Assembly: GCF_003428335.1 (NCBI RefSeq)
Contig: NZ_CP031704.1
Span: 2,914,001 to 2,978,000, forward strand
Length of the DNA stretch: 64,000 nt
DNA from: Solimonas sp. K1W22B-7
GTDB taxonomy: Bacteria > Pseudomonadota > Gammaproteobacteria > Nevskiales > Nevskiaceae
Direction of reading: 5' to 3'
The notes beneath the pieces were generated by a model that saw only the letters and a list, made by a program, of their open reading frames with translations, made no database searches and was not told the origin of the DNA. Shown one piece after another: positions 43,325 through 52,986 of the stretch. Numbering within the stretch: position 1 is the first letter of the stretch; every line of letters begins with the position of its first letter. Position numbers and translations under genes: made by a program.

Positions 43325-44458
43325 TCAATCCAGCGTCCGCCGGAACCGCTTCAGGCCCACGCCCATCACCACCGCGATGAACAGCAGCAGCGGCCACAGC
43401 TGCGGCCAGACGTCGGCCGGGCCGTAGCCCTTCAGCAGGATGCCGCGCACCAGGCGCAGGAAATGCGTCAGCGGCAGGGCCTCGCCGATCCACTGTGCCC
43501 AGACCGGCATGCCGCGGAACGGAAACATGAAGCCGGACAGCAGGATGCTCGGCAGCAGGAAGAAGAAGCTCATCTGCATCGCCTGGGTCTGGTTGCGGGC
43601 GACGCTGGAGAAGGTGATGCCCAGCGTCAGGTTGGCGACGATGAACACCAGCACGCAGGCCATCAGCAACCACAGGCTGCCGACCATCGGCACGCCGAAC
43701 ACCCAGTAGGCCGCAGCCAGGATCACCAGCACCTGCACATAGCCGATCAGCACGTAGGGCAGGATCTTGCCGACCATGATCTCCAGCGGCGACAGCGGCA
43801 TCGACAGCAGGTTTTCCATGGTGCCGCGTTCCAGTTCGCGGGTGACGCACAGCGCCGTCATCATGATCATGGTCATGGTCAGGATCACACCCATCAGGCC
43901 CGGCACGATGTTGTACTGCGTGATGCCCTCGGGGTTGTAGCGGCGATGCACGCGCCACTCGAAGGGCGGTGGCGTAGCGGCAAGCTGCGCCAGCGGACCG
44001 GTCAGGTCGTGGCGCAGTGCGCCGCGCGCCAGCGGCTCCAGCACCGACAGCGCGTTGCTGGTGGCGGCAGGATCGGAAGCATCGGCCTCCAGCAGCAAGG
44101 AGGGACGCTCGCCGCGCAGCAGGCGCCGCGTGAAATCCGGCGGAATCGCCAGCACGAACTGCACATCGCCCTGCTCCAGCAGACGCCAGGCCTCCTCCCC
44201 GGTCGCCGGCGTGTAGCGGACGTCGAAGTAGTCGGTCGCGCGCAGGGCGCCGACCAGGCTGCGCGTGATCTGGGTCTGCTCGGCGCTGACCACCGCGGTC
44301 GGCAGGCGATGCGGATCGGAGTTGATCGCGAAACCGAACAGCGCCAGCTGGATCACCGGGATGCCGACCATCATCCCGAAGGTCATGCGGTCGCGGCGCA
44401 TCTGGATGAATTCCTTGCGCACCATCGCCAGCAGGCGTGACCAGGACCAGAGCCTCAT
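43325..44458 (-). CDS. ABC-2 type transporter permease
   Basis: 377-residue inner-membrane permease of the YhhJ/YbhR type. One N-terminal membrane segment (GMMVGIPVIQLALFGFAI) precedes a large periplasmic loop (residues 50-175), then five membrane segments. The signature CVTRELERGTMENLLSMPLSPLEIMVGK is present. It overlaps the upstream ATPase gene by 4 nt. With the ATPase and membrane fusion protein it forms an exporter of unknown substrate. Confidence 0.88.
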   Translation of the reverse strand: MRLWSWSRLLAMVRKEFIQMRRDRMTFGMMVGIPVIQLALFGFAINSDPHRLPTAVVSAEQTQITRSLVGALRATDYFDVRYTPATGEEAWRLLEQGDVQFVLAIPPDFTRRLLRGERPSLLLEADASDPAATSNALSVLEPLARGALRHDLTGPLAQLAATPPPFEWRVHRRYNPEGITQYNIVPGLMGVILTMTMIMMTALCVTRELERGTMENLLSMPLSPLEIMVGKILPYVLIGYVQVLVILAAAYWVFGVPMVGSLWLLMACVLVFIVANLTLGITFSSVARNQTQAMQMSFFFLLPSILLSGFMFPFRGMPVWAQWIGEALPLTHFLRLVRGILLKGYGPADVWPQLWPLLLFIAVVMGVGLKRFRRTLD

Positions 44459-45378
44459 GGCGCGTTGTCCCCGGCGTTCTTCATCAGGTGGATGAAGACA
44501 TCTTCCAGCCGTGGTTCGTCGCGTTGCCAGTGCCAGCGGGGATCGTTGAACCAGGGCTGCAAGGCCTGCTCCAGGGCGGCGCCATCCGCGCCGCTGACGT
44601 GCAGCAGGTTGCCGAAGGGCACCACTTGCTCGGCCGCGGGCAGGCGCAGCAGTTCATGCTGCAGCTCATGCGGGCGTTCGCCGCCGACGGTCCAGGTGGA
44701 GAGCTTCGAATCCGCCACCAGCTCCGCCGGCGTGCCCTGCGCCAGCAGCTGGCCGGCGGCGATGTAGGCCAGGCGATGACAGCGCTCGGCCTCGTCCATG
44801 TAGTGCGTGGACACCAGCACCGTGATGCCGCGCGCCGCCAGCAGGTGGATCTCGGCCCAGAAATCGCGGCGCGCGCTGGGATCGACACCCGCGGTGGGCT
44901 CGTCGAGCAGCAGCAGCTGCGGCTGGTGCAGCAGGCAGGCGGCCAGCGCCATGCGCTGCTTCCAGCCACCGGACAAGGCGCCGGCGAGCTGTGCCTGGCG
45001 CCGCTCCAGCCCGAGATTGCGCAGCGCCTCGTCGACCGCCGCCTTCGGTTGCTTCACGTCGTAGACGGCGGCGACGAATTCCAGGTTCTCGCGGATCGAC
45101 AGGTCGTCATAGAAACTGAAGCGCTGCGTCATGTAGCCGACCTCGCGCTTGATCTGCGCGCTCTGGCTGCGCAGGTCGTAGCCCAGGCAATGGCCGCTGC
45201 CCGCATCCGGCGTCAGCAGGCCGCAGAGCATGCGGATCGAGGTGGTCTTGCCGCTGCCATTGGGGCCGAGGAAGCCGAAGATCTCGCCGCGGCGCACGCT
45301 CAGGTCCAGGCCCTTGACCACCTGCTTCGGACCGAAGGACTTGGCCAGCCCGCGCACCTCGATCGCGGCGTCGTTCAC
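44455..45378 (-). CDS. ABC transporter ATP-binding protein
   Basis: 307-residue ATPase. Walker A GPNGSGKTTSIRML, signature LSGGWKQRMALA, Walker B LLLLDEPTAGVDP, switch His in VLVSTHYMDEAERC. The C-terminal extension (LQPWFNDPRWHWQRDEPRLE, DVFIHLMKNAG) is typical of drug-export ATPases. GTG start overlaps the stop of the membrane fusion gene (GTGA); the upstream-extended frame lies inside that gene. Confidence 0.9.
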   Translation of the reverse strand: MNDAAIEVRGLAKSFGPKQVVKGLDLSVRRGEIFGFLGPNGSGKTTSIRMLCGLLTPDAGSGHCLGYDLRSQSAQIKREVGYMTQRFSFYDDLSIRENLEFVAAVYDVKQPKAAVDEALRNLGLERRQAQLAGALSGGWKQRMALAACLLHQPQLLLLDEPTAGVDPSARRDFWAEIHLLAARGITVLVSTHYMDEAERCHRLAYIAAGQLLAQGTPAELVADSKLSTWTVGGERPHELQHELLRLPAAEQVVPFGNLLHVSGADGAALEQALQPWFNDPRWHWQRDEPRLEDVFIHLMKNAGDNAP

Positions 45379-46277
45379 GGCAGCAGCTCGATATCCACCG
45401 GCTGGCCCGGATGCAGGCCCGCCGCGTCGGCCGCGGCGGGCTGCGCTTCCACCAGGAACACCATGCGGCTGCGCTGCTCGCGGCTGTAGATCACCGGCGG
45501 CGTGAATTCCGCGGTGGCCGCGACACGGCTGACGGTGGCCTCGACCGGCTTGGCGCAGCCGTCGCAGCGGGCACGCAGGCGACGCCCCGGCTGCAGGCCG
45601 GCCAGCGCCTCCTGCGGCACGAAGAAGCGCAGCCTGCGGTTGCCGGGCGGCAGCAGTGCCAGCACCGGCGCACCGGCCGGCACCCACTCGCCGGCACGGA
45701 AGTAGAGGTCGTCGATCAGGCCGGCGGCCGTGGCGGCCTGGGATTTCTGGTCGAGCTGCCATTGCGCCTGCGCCACCGCCGCCTCGGCGGCGCGGCGCGC
45801 ATCCTCGCGCCCGGCCAGTGCGCCGGCGCGCAGGCGCGCCTGCAGTTCCCGCACACGCGCGGCATCGCGATCACGGTGGGTCGCTGCCTGGTCGAGACGC
45901 TCGCGGCTGACCACGCGATCGGCATACAGCGTCTGCTGGCGCTGCCATTCCTTCTGCGACAGCGCCGCCTGGGCCTGGGCCTCGGACAACTGGGCACGCC
46001 GCACCGCCTCTTCCTCCGGCCGCTCACCCTTGCCCAGGTCCGCCAGGCGCGCCTGCGCCTCGTCCAGCGCCGCCTTCTCGACGCCCGCCTCCAGCGCGAA
46101 CAGCCGTGTGCCGGCCGCCACGGTGTCGCCGCGCCGCACCGCCAGCAGGTCCAGGCGACCGGCGCGCGGCGCGGCCACGCGGATCGGCTCGCCCTCGACG
46201 TAGCCCTGGTAGATGCCGGTCTTTTCCTCGTGGCAGCCGGCCAGCATCAGCAGCAGGATCAGGATCGATTTACGCAC
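45375..46277 (-). CDS. HlyD-family membrane fusion lipoprotein
   Basis: 300-residue periplasmic adaptor of the ABC exporter. Signal MRKSILILLLMLAGC has a lipobox with Cys15, so it is probably acylated rather than membrane-spanning. Lipoyl/barrel-sandwich halves flank an alpha-hairpin coiled coil (LDEAQARLADLGKGERPEEE, LSEAQAQAALSQKEWQRQQT, RDRDAARVRELQARLRAG). The beta-barrel region has RRLRARCDGCAKPVEATVSR. It overlaps the TetR gene by 8 nt and the ATPase gene by 4 nt. Confidence 0.85.
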   Translation of the reverse strand: MRKSILILLLMLAGCHEEKTGIYQGYVEGEPIRVAAPRAGRLDLLAVRRGDTVAAGTRLFALEAGVEKAALDEAQARLADLGKGERPEEEAVRRAQLSEAQAQAALSQKEWQRQQTLYADRVVSRERLDQAATHRDRDAARVRELQARLRAGALAGREDARRAAEAAVAQAQWQLDQKSQAATAAGLIDDLYFRAGEWVPAGAPVLALLPPGNRRLRFFVPQEALAGLQPGRRLRARCDGCAKPVEATVSRVAATAEFTPPVIYSREQRSRMVFLVEAQPAAADAAGLHPGQPVDIELLP

Positions 46278-46923
46278 GGCCCACCTCCCCTTCGATCAAC
46301 GCCCGCTGCGCCTGCAGCCCCGCCAGCGAGAATGCGGCGATATGCGAAACCAGCTGCTCGACCTCGTCGGGCTCGTAACTCTGCGGCGCGATGCGCTGCA
46401 CCAGCGGCTGCGCCACCAGGTAGAACAGGCACTGGCCGAGCAGGCTGAAGACGGCGCGGCGCAGCTGCTCCGGCCGCGCCTTCGGCCCCAGCACCGCCAT
46501 CACCACCGCGGAGAGCTGCAGGAATTGCGGGCGACTGACCTCTTCGATCAGCAGATCCAGCGCGGGGGTGGGATTGAGCATCTCGCGCACCAGCAGGCGC
46601 GGCAGCAGGGCGTGCTCGTCGGTGGCGAGAAACCGCGCGAGCAGGCTGCGCACCACCTCGCGCAGCACCGCGGCAGGCTCCGCAGGCGGGGCGGCGCCCT
46701 GCAGCGGGTGGCGCCGGATCAGGCGGCTGGCCTGGTCGCGCAGCACCTCGACGTAGAGCGCTTCCTTGCTGCCGAAGTGATAGTTGATGGCGGCCAGGTT
46801 GGCGCCGGCACGGGTGGCGATGTCGCGCACCCGGGCGAGCTGGAAGCCCTGCTCGGCAAATACCGGCGCGGCGGCATCCAGCAACGCCTGGCGGGTGGTA
46901 TCGGGGACGGCGGCTGCAGTCAT
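46270..46923 (-). CDS. TetR-family regulator, CecR-like
   Basis: 217-residue repressor. N-terminal helix-turn-helix: RQALLDAAAPVFAEQGFQLA, RVRDIATRAGANLAAINYHF, GSKEALYVEVL. The C-terminal domain (LLARFLATDEHALLPRLLVR, RRAVFSLLGQCLFYLVAQPL) resembles CecR/YbiH, which also controls an YbhGFSR exporter in enterobacteria. First gene of the exporter operon; a near-perfect palindrome directly upstream is the likely autoregulatory operator. Confidence 0.88.
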   Translation of the reverse strand: MTAAAVPDTTRQALLDAAAPVFAEQGFQLARVRDIATRAGANLAAINYHFGSKEALYVEVLRDQASRLIRRHPLQGAAPPAEPAAVLREVVRSLLARFLATDEHALLPRLLVREMLNPTPALDLLIEEVSRPQFLQLSAVVMAVLGPKARPEQLRRAVFSLLGQCLFYLVAQPLVQRIAPQSYEPDEVEQLVSHIAAFSLAGLQAQRALIEGEVGRA

Positions 46924-46924
46924 G

Positions 46925-46949
46925 AAACACCTGTTTCAAACAGATGTTT
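46925..46949. promoter_or_regulatory. Operator-like palindrome upstream of the TetR gene
   Basis: Arms AAACACCTGTTT and AAACAGATGTTT around a central C, a 25-bp palindrome with one mismatched pair. It ends 1 bp before the regulator's start codon, so binding would block the exporter operon. Confidence 0.75.
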
Positions 46950-46991
46950 TAAACTACGCCCCGACGACCGACGATGTCAAGCCGCAGACGC

Positions 46992-47022
46992 AAAAAGCCC
47001 GTGGCCGAATGGCCACGGGCTT
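46992..47022 (-). terminator. Intrinsic terminator of the rpsP-rplS operon
   Basis: AAGCCCGTGGCC-GAAT-GGCCACGGGCTT stem; an A5 tract on its left gives the U tract for minus-strand transcripts. It lies about 110 nt past the rplS stop. Confidence 0.85.
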
Positions 47023-47080
47023 TGGGGACTGCGATGAGCTTGCGGGTGCCGGAAGGTCCAGTTACCCGAACCCGACCACT

Positions 47081-47111
47081 CGCGACGCTAGGATCCCCAA
47101 CTCCGTTGGGG
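47081..47111 (-). repeat. 3'-UTR hairpin and shared repeat after rplS
   Basis: CCCCAAC-TCC-GTTGGGG hairpin (47095-47111), flanked by CGCGACGCTAGGATCCCC. The same 21-base sequence with two differences flanks a hairpin after the carboxylase gene (25247-25267), in the same place relative to gene 3' end. Confidence 0.5.
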
Positions 47112-47133
47112 CCCCTCCACGCTGCTCGGGTCT

Positions 47134-47487
47134 TTAGTCGAGCTTCTCGGCGATACGCGCCGCGCGACCGGACAGGTTGCGCAGGTAGTACAGCTTGGCG
47201 CGACGCACGTCGCCGCGGCGCTTCACCGCGATGTCGGCAACCTGCGGGCTGTAGGTCTGGAACACGCGCTCCACACCCTCGCCGTGGCTGGTCTTGCGCA
47301 CCGTGAAGGCGGAGTGCAGGCCGCGCTTCTTGATGGCGATGACGACGCCCTCGAAGGCCTGGAGACGCTCACGGTCGCCTTCCTTCACCTTCACCTTGAC
47401 CTCGACCGTGTCACCGGGACGGAAGTCCGGGACCTTCTTGGTCATCTGCTCCGCTTCCACCGCGGCAATGATCTTGTTCGCTTGCAT
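47134..47487 (-). CDS. rplS: 50S ribosomal protein L19
   Basis: 117-residue ribosomal protein at the 30S/50S interface. [39 protein letters not shown] and [20 protein letters not shown] are family blocks. The start [15 protein letters not shown] has GAGG 10 nt upstream; an ATG at 47505 that overlaps the trmD stop is an alternative and adds 6 residues. Last gene of rpsP-rimM-trmD-rplS. Confidence 0.95.
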   Translation of the reverse strand: MQANKIIAAVEAEQMTKKVPDFRPGDTVEVKVKVKEGDRERLQAFEGVVIAIKKRGLHSAFTVRKTSHGEGVERVFQTYSPQVADIAVKRRGDVRRAKLYYLRNLSGRAARIAEKLD

Positions 47488-47501
47488 CGTCGTTACCTCA
47501 C

Positions 47502-48239
47502 TCATGTTCGCTGTTCCGAGATGAATTCCCGCAACAGCACCTCTAGATTCCTGTCCAGCTCAATCCCGTCCAACAGGTCGGGCCGCTTGAGCCAGGTCTG
47601 TCCCAGCGCCTGCTTCAACCGCCACCTCGCCACCTTGGCGTGGTCGCCTCCCAGCAGCACTTCCGGCACCCGCTCCCCGCGCCAATCCTCCGGCCGCGTG
47701 TAGTGCGGATGGTCCAGCAGGCCGCTGGAAAAGGAGTCCGCTGCCGCCGAACCCTCGTGTCCCAGCACCCCGGGCAGAAGGCGCGCAATCGCGTCCACCA
47801 CCACCATCGCCGCCAGTTCGCCGCCGGACATCACGAAATCGCCCAGCGACAACTCAAAATCCACTTCCGAGCGGATCAGGCGCTCATCGAGCCCCTCGTA
47901 CCGCCCACACAGCAGGACCAGGCCCTGCTCCTGCGACAGGCGTTCCGCCCAGCCCTGGCTGAAGCGTTCGCCCTGCGGCGAGAGGTACACCACCCTCGCC
48001 TGCGCCTGCGATGCCTTGGCATCGCGGATCGCATGGGCCAGCGGCTCGGCTTCCATCACCATGCCGGGGCCACCGCCGTAAGGTCGATCATCGACCTTGC
48101 GCCACTTGTTCGTGCTGTAGTCGCGCAGGTTGCGCGCCACCAGCTGCAGCTGTCCGCGTTCTGCCGCGATCCGCGGCATCCCGTGCTGCGTGACCTGCTC
48201 CACCCACTCGGGGAACAGCGTCAGGACTTCAATCTTCAT
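47502..48239 (-). CDS. trmD: tRNA (guanine-N1)-methyltransferase
   Basis: Methylates G37 of tRNAs with SAM. The 245 residues show [14 protein letters not shown], the Gly-rich SAM pocket [26 protein letters not shown] and [20 protein letters not shown], the trefoil knot of the SPOUT fold. It overlaps rimM by 11 nt. Confidence 0.97.
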   Translation of the reverse strand: MKIEVLTLFPEWVEQVTQHGMPRIAAERGQLQLVARNLRDYSTNKWRKVDDRPYGGGPGMVMEAEPLAHAIRDAKASQAQARVVYLSPQGERFSQGWAERLSQEQGLVLLCGRYEGLDERLIRSEVDFELSLGDFVMSGGELAAMVVVDAIARLLPGVLGHEGSAAADSFSSGLLDHPHYTRPEDWRGERVPEVLLGGDHAKVARWRLKQALGQTWLKRPDLLDGIELDRNLEVLLREFISEQRT

Positions 48240-48756
48240 CGTATTCCGGATGCCAGTCGCAGACGATGCGGCCCGCCTCCAGATCCACTTCCTTGACGAT
48301 GTGTTCCTTGACGAAGGGAATCAGCCGCTGCCGCTCGCCATCCCGCAACACCATCACATCCTGCGCACCGTTGCTGGTCATGTCCTCGATCAGCCCCAGC
48401 GCCACGCCCAGCGTGCTTTCCACTTTCACGCCGATCAGGTCGATCCAGTAGTACTGCCCCTTGGGCAGCTTCGGCATCGCCGCGCGATCCACCTGGATTT
48501 CCGCGCCCATCAGCCCTGCGGCGATGTCGCGATCCGTGATCGGTTTCCCGTCCGGCCCGCTGATGTAAACCACCAGGGATCGGTCATGGACGTGGGCTTC
48601 CAGCACCTTCGCTTCGAAACCCGCGCCGTGGGTCACCCACCAGCTGCGATAATCGAAGAGATTCTCGATCGGACGGGTCAGGGACCAGACCTTGATCCCG
48701 CCCCGCACACCGTGAACCCCGGCGATACGGCCCAGGGTCACCCGGCGCGCCGACAT
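48229..48756 (-). CDS. rimM: 16S rRNA processing protein RimM
   Basis: 175-residue 30S maturation factor. [20 protein letters not shown] is the N-terminal family block and [20 protein letters not shown] the PRC-barrel part; ends [17 protein letters not shown]. 4 bp downstream of rpsP. Confidence 0.96.
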   Translation of the reverse strand: MSARRVTLGRIAGVHGVRGGIKVWSLTRPIENLFDYRSWWVTHGAGFEAKVLEAHVHDRSLVVYISGPDGKPITDRDIAAGLMGAEIQVDRAAMPKLPKGQYYWIDLIGVKVESTLGVALGLIEDMTSNGAQDVMVLRDGERQRLIPFVKEHIVKEVDLEAGRIVCDWHPEYDED

Positions 48757-48760
48757 CGAA

Positions 48761-49009
48761 TCAGGCGGCCTTCTGGGCCGACTTCAGCAGGAAGGCAACG
48801 CGATCAGAGGTCTGCGCACCGTTCTTCTGGTAGTGCTCGACGCGGCCGAAGTCGACAACGAGCTTCTGCTCGGCGCCGCGGGCGTTCGGGTTGTAGTGGC
48901 CCAGGCGCTCGATGAAGCGGCCGTCACGGGCGCTTGCCTTCTCGGTCGCAACGACGTGATAGAACGGGCGCTTCTTCGCGCCAGCGCGGGCAAGACGGAT
49001 GGTTACCAT
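48761..49009 (-). CDS. rpsP: 30S ribosomal protein S16
   Basis: 82-residue ribosomal protein starting [20 protein letters not shown], with [20 protein letters not shown] and the C-terminal [13 protein letters not shown]-like tail. First gene of the operon; GGAAGA precedes the ATG. The in-frame extension to 49087 is untranslated leader. Confidence 0.97.
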   Translation of the reverse strand: MVTIRLARAGAKKRPFYHVVATEKASARDGRFIERLGHYNPNARGAEQKLVVDFGRVEHYQKNGAQTSDRVAFLLKSAQKAA

Positions 49010-49304
49010 GCTCAATCTTCCAGAAATGTTAAACGGCCCGGAAGCTTCCCGAGCCGTTGAGGGCGCATATTGTAGCGATTTCCTCACAAAATTCCAGCTT
49101 TTACGGCGACTGGAGCCTGTGGGGGGAGCGGAATTCTGCTTCCGCCGGACTGCACCTTGTTAGTTATTGATTATATTACGAACGATCCGGCACCGGGGTG
49201 AGGCCGGACCACAACCCTCGCCGGCCCCCTCCCGCCATGCTGTCCCTGCCCTGTTCCCGGGGCAAGGCGCCTGCGGCACTGCCGGCGACCCGCGGAAACC
49301 AAGG
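49010..49304. other. 295-bp divergent region between rpsP and the REC-HPt gene
   Basis: On the minus strand, TACAAT (49069-49074) is a likely -10 for rpsP, with CTGGAA as a weak -35 at 49092-49097. The short leader then contains a hairpin with AACGGC/GCCGTT outer arms (49032-49058) just after the predicted transcript start. An AT-rich patch (about 49160-49178) lies toward the plus-strand gene. No gene seen. Confidence 0.45.
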
Positions 49305-50018
49305 ATGAACGCCAAAGCTGGAAACGGAGCAATGGATTGCCTGGTGGTGGATGACGATGCTGTCGGCCGCCGGCTGGCCGGCCTGCTGCTGAAGCGCCTG
49401 GGCTACCCCTCTCCCATCCTTTCCGGGACGGTTCCGGAGGCGCCGGCCGATCTCCAGGGCCTGATCCTGATCGCCACTGACGATACGGCCGAAAGCGTTG
49501 CCGCCCTGAAATCGCGGATTGACCCTGCCCGGCCGCTGACCCGGCTGGTGGCGATGATCACCTCGGGTTCGGAAACTGTCCGCCAGGCCTGCCTGCAAGC
49601 GGGCGCCGACGCGGTGCTGATGAAGCCGCTGGCGCTGCGGGATCTGGCGGCGGCACTGACCCCCTCCGGAGAAGCCGGCGATTTCAATGCCGAGGCCTGG
49701 TCCGAACTGCGGCAGCTGTTCGGACCGGACGGGGCCGCCAAGCTCGTCGGCGCCCTGATCGACGACCTGCCGGTCCAGCAGCAGCGGATAGCCGACGCCC
49801 TGAGCGCCCGGGACCTGCCCGCGCTCAAGCGGATCGCGCATGCGCTGCGCGGCGTCAGCCTGCAGATCGGCGCCGGGGCGCTCGCCGCACTGTGTGCCGA
49901 CACCGAAGCGGCCGCGACGGAAGGCAGGACCGAGGCCGCGGCCGCGCTGGGCGCCAGCCTGATACAACGCCATGCAGCCCTTGTGGAGCGACTGCGCGAT
50001 GAAACAACCCGGCACTGA
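49305..50018 (+). CDS. receiver-like/HPt phosphorelay protein
   Basis: 237-residue cytoplasmic protein with two signalling domains. Residues about 10-115 are receiver-like ([48 protein letters not shown] with the conserved Lys). The strand that should end in the phosphoacceptor reads LILIATDD, with Ala57 at the expected Asp. Residues about 130-230 form an HPt domain with the phosphorylatable His179 in [20 protein letters not shown]. Start [12 protein letters not shown] is assigned; an ATG at 49332 with GGAG upstream is possible. It overlaps the hybrid kinase gene by 20 nt. Confidence 0.75.
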   Translation: MNAKAGNGAMDCLVVDDDAVGRRLAGLLLKRLGYPSPILSGTVPEAPADLQGLILIATDDTAESVAALKSRIDPARPLTRLVAMITSGSETVRQACLQAGADAVLMKPLALRDLAAALTPSGEAGDFNAEAWSELRQLFGPDGAAKLVGALIDDLPVQQQRIADALSARDLPALKRIAHALRGVSLQIGAGALAALCADTEAAATEGRTEAAAALGASLIQRHAALVERLRDETTRH

Positions 50019-52986
50019 ACCCACCGCCACGCGCACGCCGGCGTTGGCGAGGGCATTGATTGCCTTGACGCTGCTGGCGAGCCTGCTGATGGCCGCGCAG
50101 ACCGGGCGCATCATCCACCAGCACCAGCAGCAGCGCTTCGATGCCGAGGTGCGGCTGCTCGAAGCCTCCATCGGAAGGCGCATGAACGCCTATACGCAGA
50201 TCATGCGCGGCGGGCGCGGCATGGTCGAGGCCTCGACGTATGTCAGCCGCGAGGACTGGCGCGCCTATGTGGCACCGCTGCAGCTCTACAAGAACTACCC
50301 CGGCATCCGGGCGATGACCTTCGTACCGAAGCTCTCGCCGGACGAGGTGGCGGCCTTCGTCGAAGACGTACGCCGGGAGCCAACCACGCGTTTCTCGAAC
50401 CCGCTGGTCCTGCGCGAATTCAAGCTGCGTCCGCCGCCGCCGCCGATCAAGCCCGTCGAGTCTCCGTTCCATGCCCCGGTCTACTACACCGAGCCGCTGA
50501 CCCCCGAGAGCGAACGGGGCATCGGGATCGACATGATGCGGGACGCCGACCGCCGTGCGGCCCTTGAAGCGGCTGCCGCGACAGGCGACGCGGTCCTCGC
50601 ACCGCGCGTGCGCATATTGAGCCAGACCGGCACAAGGGTGGGCTTCATCGCCTACGTGCCGATCTTCAAGGAGGGACGGCACTTCGGCTGGATCTCCGCG
50701 ACCTTCCATGCACAGGCGTTCATGCAAGGGCTCCTGGGCGGCGACAGCAGCAGCCTGGCCTTCGAAGTCTTCGACGGGGACACCACCGGTCCGGGCGCGA
50801 TGCTCTACTCTTCGGCCGGCGACAAGCCGGACGGGGATCCGCTACCGCTGTCGCCCGACGCGCGGGCGAGCTTCGACACCGTCCGGACGCTGCAGATGCC
50901 GGGCCGCCCCTGGACGGTGCACTTCCGCAGCAAGCCCGGCTTCGCGACGCCGAGCGAGCAGGCGATCCCCTGGCTGGTCGCGCTCGGCGGCCTGCTCACC
51001 AGCCTGCTGCTCTATGTCTTCGCCCGCGGCGGCGCCCGCTGGCGGGCACAAGCGGCGGCGCTGGAACAGGCACAGGCCGCCGTGGAGGCCGCCACCCAGG
51101 CCAAGAGCGATTTCCTGGCCAACATGAGCCACGAGATCCGCACACCGCTGAACGCCATCCTCGGCACTGCGGAACTGCTGGGCGACACGTCGCTGGACGC
51201 CAGCCAGCGCCAGAGCCTGGAAACCATCACCCAGAGCGGCGACCACCTGCTGGGCGTGATCGACGACATCCTCGACTTCACCAAGGTCGAGGCCGGCATG
51301 CTGGAACTGGACGAGCAGGTCTTCGAACTGCGCCGCGTGGTCGAAGAAGCACTCGAGCTGGTGGGAGTACGCGCGGCACAGAAGGGCCTGGACCTGGGCT
51401 GCGAGTTCGCGCCAGGCACACCGGACATGCTGAAGGCCGACCGCGGCCGCGTGCGCCAGGTGCTGGCAAACTACCTGTCCAATGCCGTCAAGTTCACCGA
51501 GCACGGCGAAGTGGCGGTAGCGGTCCGGGCAGAACGGCTGGAAGCGCAGCACCACCGGATACACGTTACCGTGCGCGACAGCGGCATCGGCATTCCGCCC
51601 GAGCGACTCGACCGCCTGTTCAAGACCTTCAGCCAGGTCGACGCCTCCACCACCCGCCGATACGGCGGCAGTGGCCTGGGACTGGCGATCAGCAAGCGCC
51701 TGTCCGAACTGATGGGCGGAGGCGTCCATGTCGAAAGCCATCCGGGCCAAGGCTCGGCGTTTTCGTTCAGCTTCGTCGCCGGCAGCGATCCGGAGTGGAA
51801 AGCGCCGCCGCCGGCCGATGCCGGCATGCTGGCGGGCAAGCGCCTGCTGGTCGTCGACGACAACGACACCAATCGGCGCATCCTGCGCGCGGCCGCCCAC
51901 GAATGGGGCATGGAGGTCGTCGACACGGCCTCACCGCAAGACGCCCTGGCGCTGGCGGGCAGCGGCGCGGGCTTCGACGCCGCAATCATCGACTACCTGA
52001 TGCCCGAGATGGACGGCGCGACGCTGGCCGCCGGGCTGCGTCGCCTGTACGGCAGCGCCTGTCCTCGCCTGATGCTGCTCAGCAGCGTGCGGCAGAGCGC
52101 GCAGTCACAGCCGGCCTTCGACCTGGTGCGGCACAAGCCGCTGCGCCGTGCCGGCCTGCTGGATGCCCTGCTGGAACTGCTGTCGCCCGGGGTTGGATCC
52201 AGCACCGCGCCAGCGACCTCGGCACGGCCCACCGCCTCGGCAGCACCCCTGCGCATCCTCTTGGTCGAGGACACGCCGCTGAACCAACAGGTGGCGCTGC
52301 GCATGCTGGAATCGCTGGGCTACTCCGCTGATCTCGCCGAGAACGGCCTGGCTGCCGTGGAAGCCGTGCAGCAACGGGACTACGACCTGCTGCTGATGGA
52401 CATGCAGATGCCGGTGATGGACGGCCTGGAGGCCACGCGCCGGATTCGTGCGCTCGAAGGCCGCCCGCAGCCGCGCATCTTCGCGATGAGCGCCAGCGTG
52501 CTGGATCGCGAGCGCCAGGCCTGCCTGGATGCCGGCATGGACCGCCACCTGGCCAAGCCCTTCCGCCGCCATGAGCTGGAAAGCCTGCTGAAAGAGGTGA
52601 CGGCCGGCATCGGCCGCACGGCCTCGCCGCCGACTACAGCCGCCCTGGCGGATCGCCTCGCCGACCCCGCGACATTGGCGCAACTGGTTGCGGATCTCGG
52701 CGAGGAAGGCGCCGCCGAGCTGATCGCCGAAATGGTGGCGGCGGCGGCCGGAAACCTGGCTGCGCTCCGCGAGGCGCAGGCCGGCAATGACCCTGCGCGC
52801 CTCGCACGGGCCAGCCAGGCACTGGAAACCAACTGCAACATGGTCGGCGCCGCCTCGCTGGCAAGGGATTGCGCGGCCCTCCGGGCTGCGGCGGGGACCG
52901 ATCCAATACTCGCCGAGACGCTGCTGGCCTCCGTATCCGCCGGCTATGCCCGCCTGATCGAACAGTTGCGCGAATGGCGCGCCTGA
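49999..52986 (+). CDS. CHASE-domain hybrid histidine kinase
   Basis: 995-residue membrane sensor kinase. Membrane segment near residues 16-34, a periplasmic CHASE domain ([54 protein letters not shown]), a second segment near 318-340, HisKA with His378 in [18 protein letters not shown], and HATPase ([39 protein letters not shown]). Two receivers follow: Asp665 in [11 protein letters not shown] and Asp801 in [13 protein letters not shown]. The C-terminal HPt-like domain is degenerate: the phosphorylated His position reads [14 protein letters not shown], with Gln940. The upstream HPt protein could supply the missing step. The stop overlaps the porin gene. Confidence 0.92.
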   Translation: MKQPGTEPTATRTPALARALIALTLLASLLMAAQTGRIIHQHQQQRFDAEVRLLEASIGRRMNAYTQIMRGGRGMVEASTYVSREDWRAYVAPLQLYKNYPGIRAMTFVPKLSPDEVAAFVEDVRREPTTRFSNPLVLREFKLRPPPPPIKPVESPFHAPVYYTEPLTPESERGIGIDMMRDADRRAALEAAAATGDAVLAPRVRILSQTGTRVGFIAYVPIFKEGRHFGWISATFHAQAFMQGLLGGDSSSLAFEVFDGDTTGPGAMLYSSAGDKPDGDPLPLSPDARASFDTVRTLQMPGRPWTVHFRSKPGFATPSEQAIPWLVALGGLLTSLLLYVFARGGARWRAQAAALEQAQAAVEAATQAKSDFLANMSHEIRTPLNAILGTAELLGDTSLDASQRQSLETITQSGDHLLGVIDDILDFTKVEAGMLELDEQVFELRRVVEEALELVGVRAAQKGLDLGCEFAPGTPDMLKADRGRVRQVLANYLSNAVKFTEHGEVAVAVRAERLEAQHHRIHVTVRDSGIGIPPERLDRLFKTFSQVDASTTRRYGGSGLGLAISKRLSELMGGGVHVESHPGQGSAFSFSFVAGSDPEWKAPPPADAGMLAGKRLLVVDDNDTNRRILRAAAHEWGMEVVDTASPQDALALAGSGAGFDAAIIDYLMPEMDGATLAAGLRRLYGSACPRLMLLSSVRQSAQSQPAFDLVRHKPLRRAGLLDALLELLSPGVGSSTAPATSARPTASAAPLRILLVEDTPLNQQVALRMLESLGYSADLAENGLAAVEAVQQRDYDLLLMDMQMPVMDGLEATRRIRALEGRPQPRIFAMSASVLDRERQACLDAGMDRHLAKPFRRHELESLLKEVTAGIGRTASPPTTAALADRLADPATLAQLVADLGEEGAAELIAEMVAAAAGNLAALREAQAGNDPARLARASQALETNCNMVGAASLARDCAALRAAAGTDPILAETLLASVSAGYARLIEQLREWRA

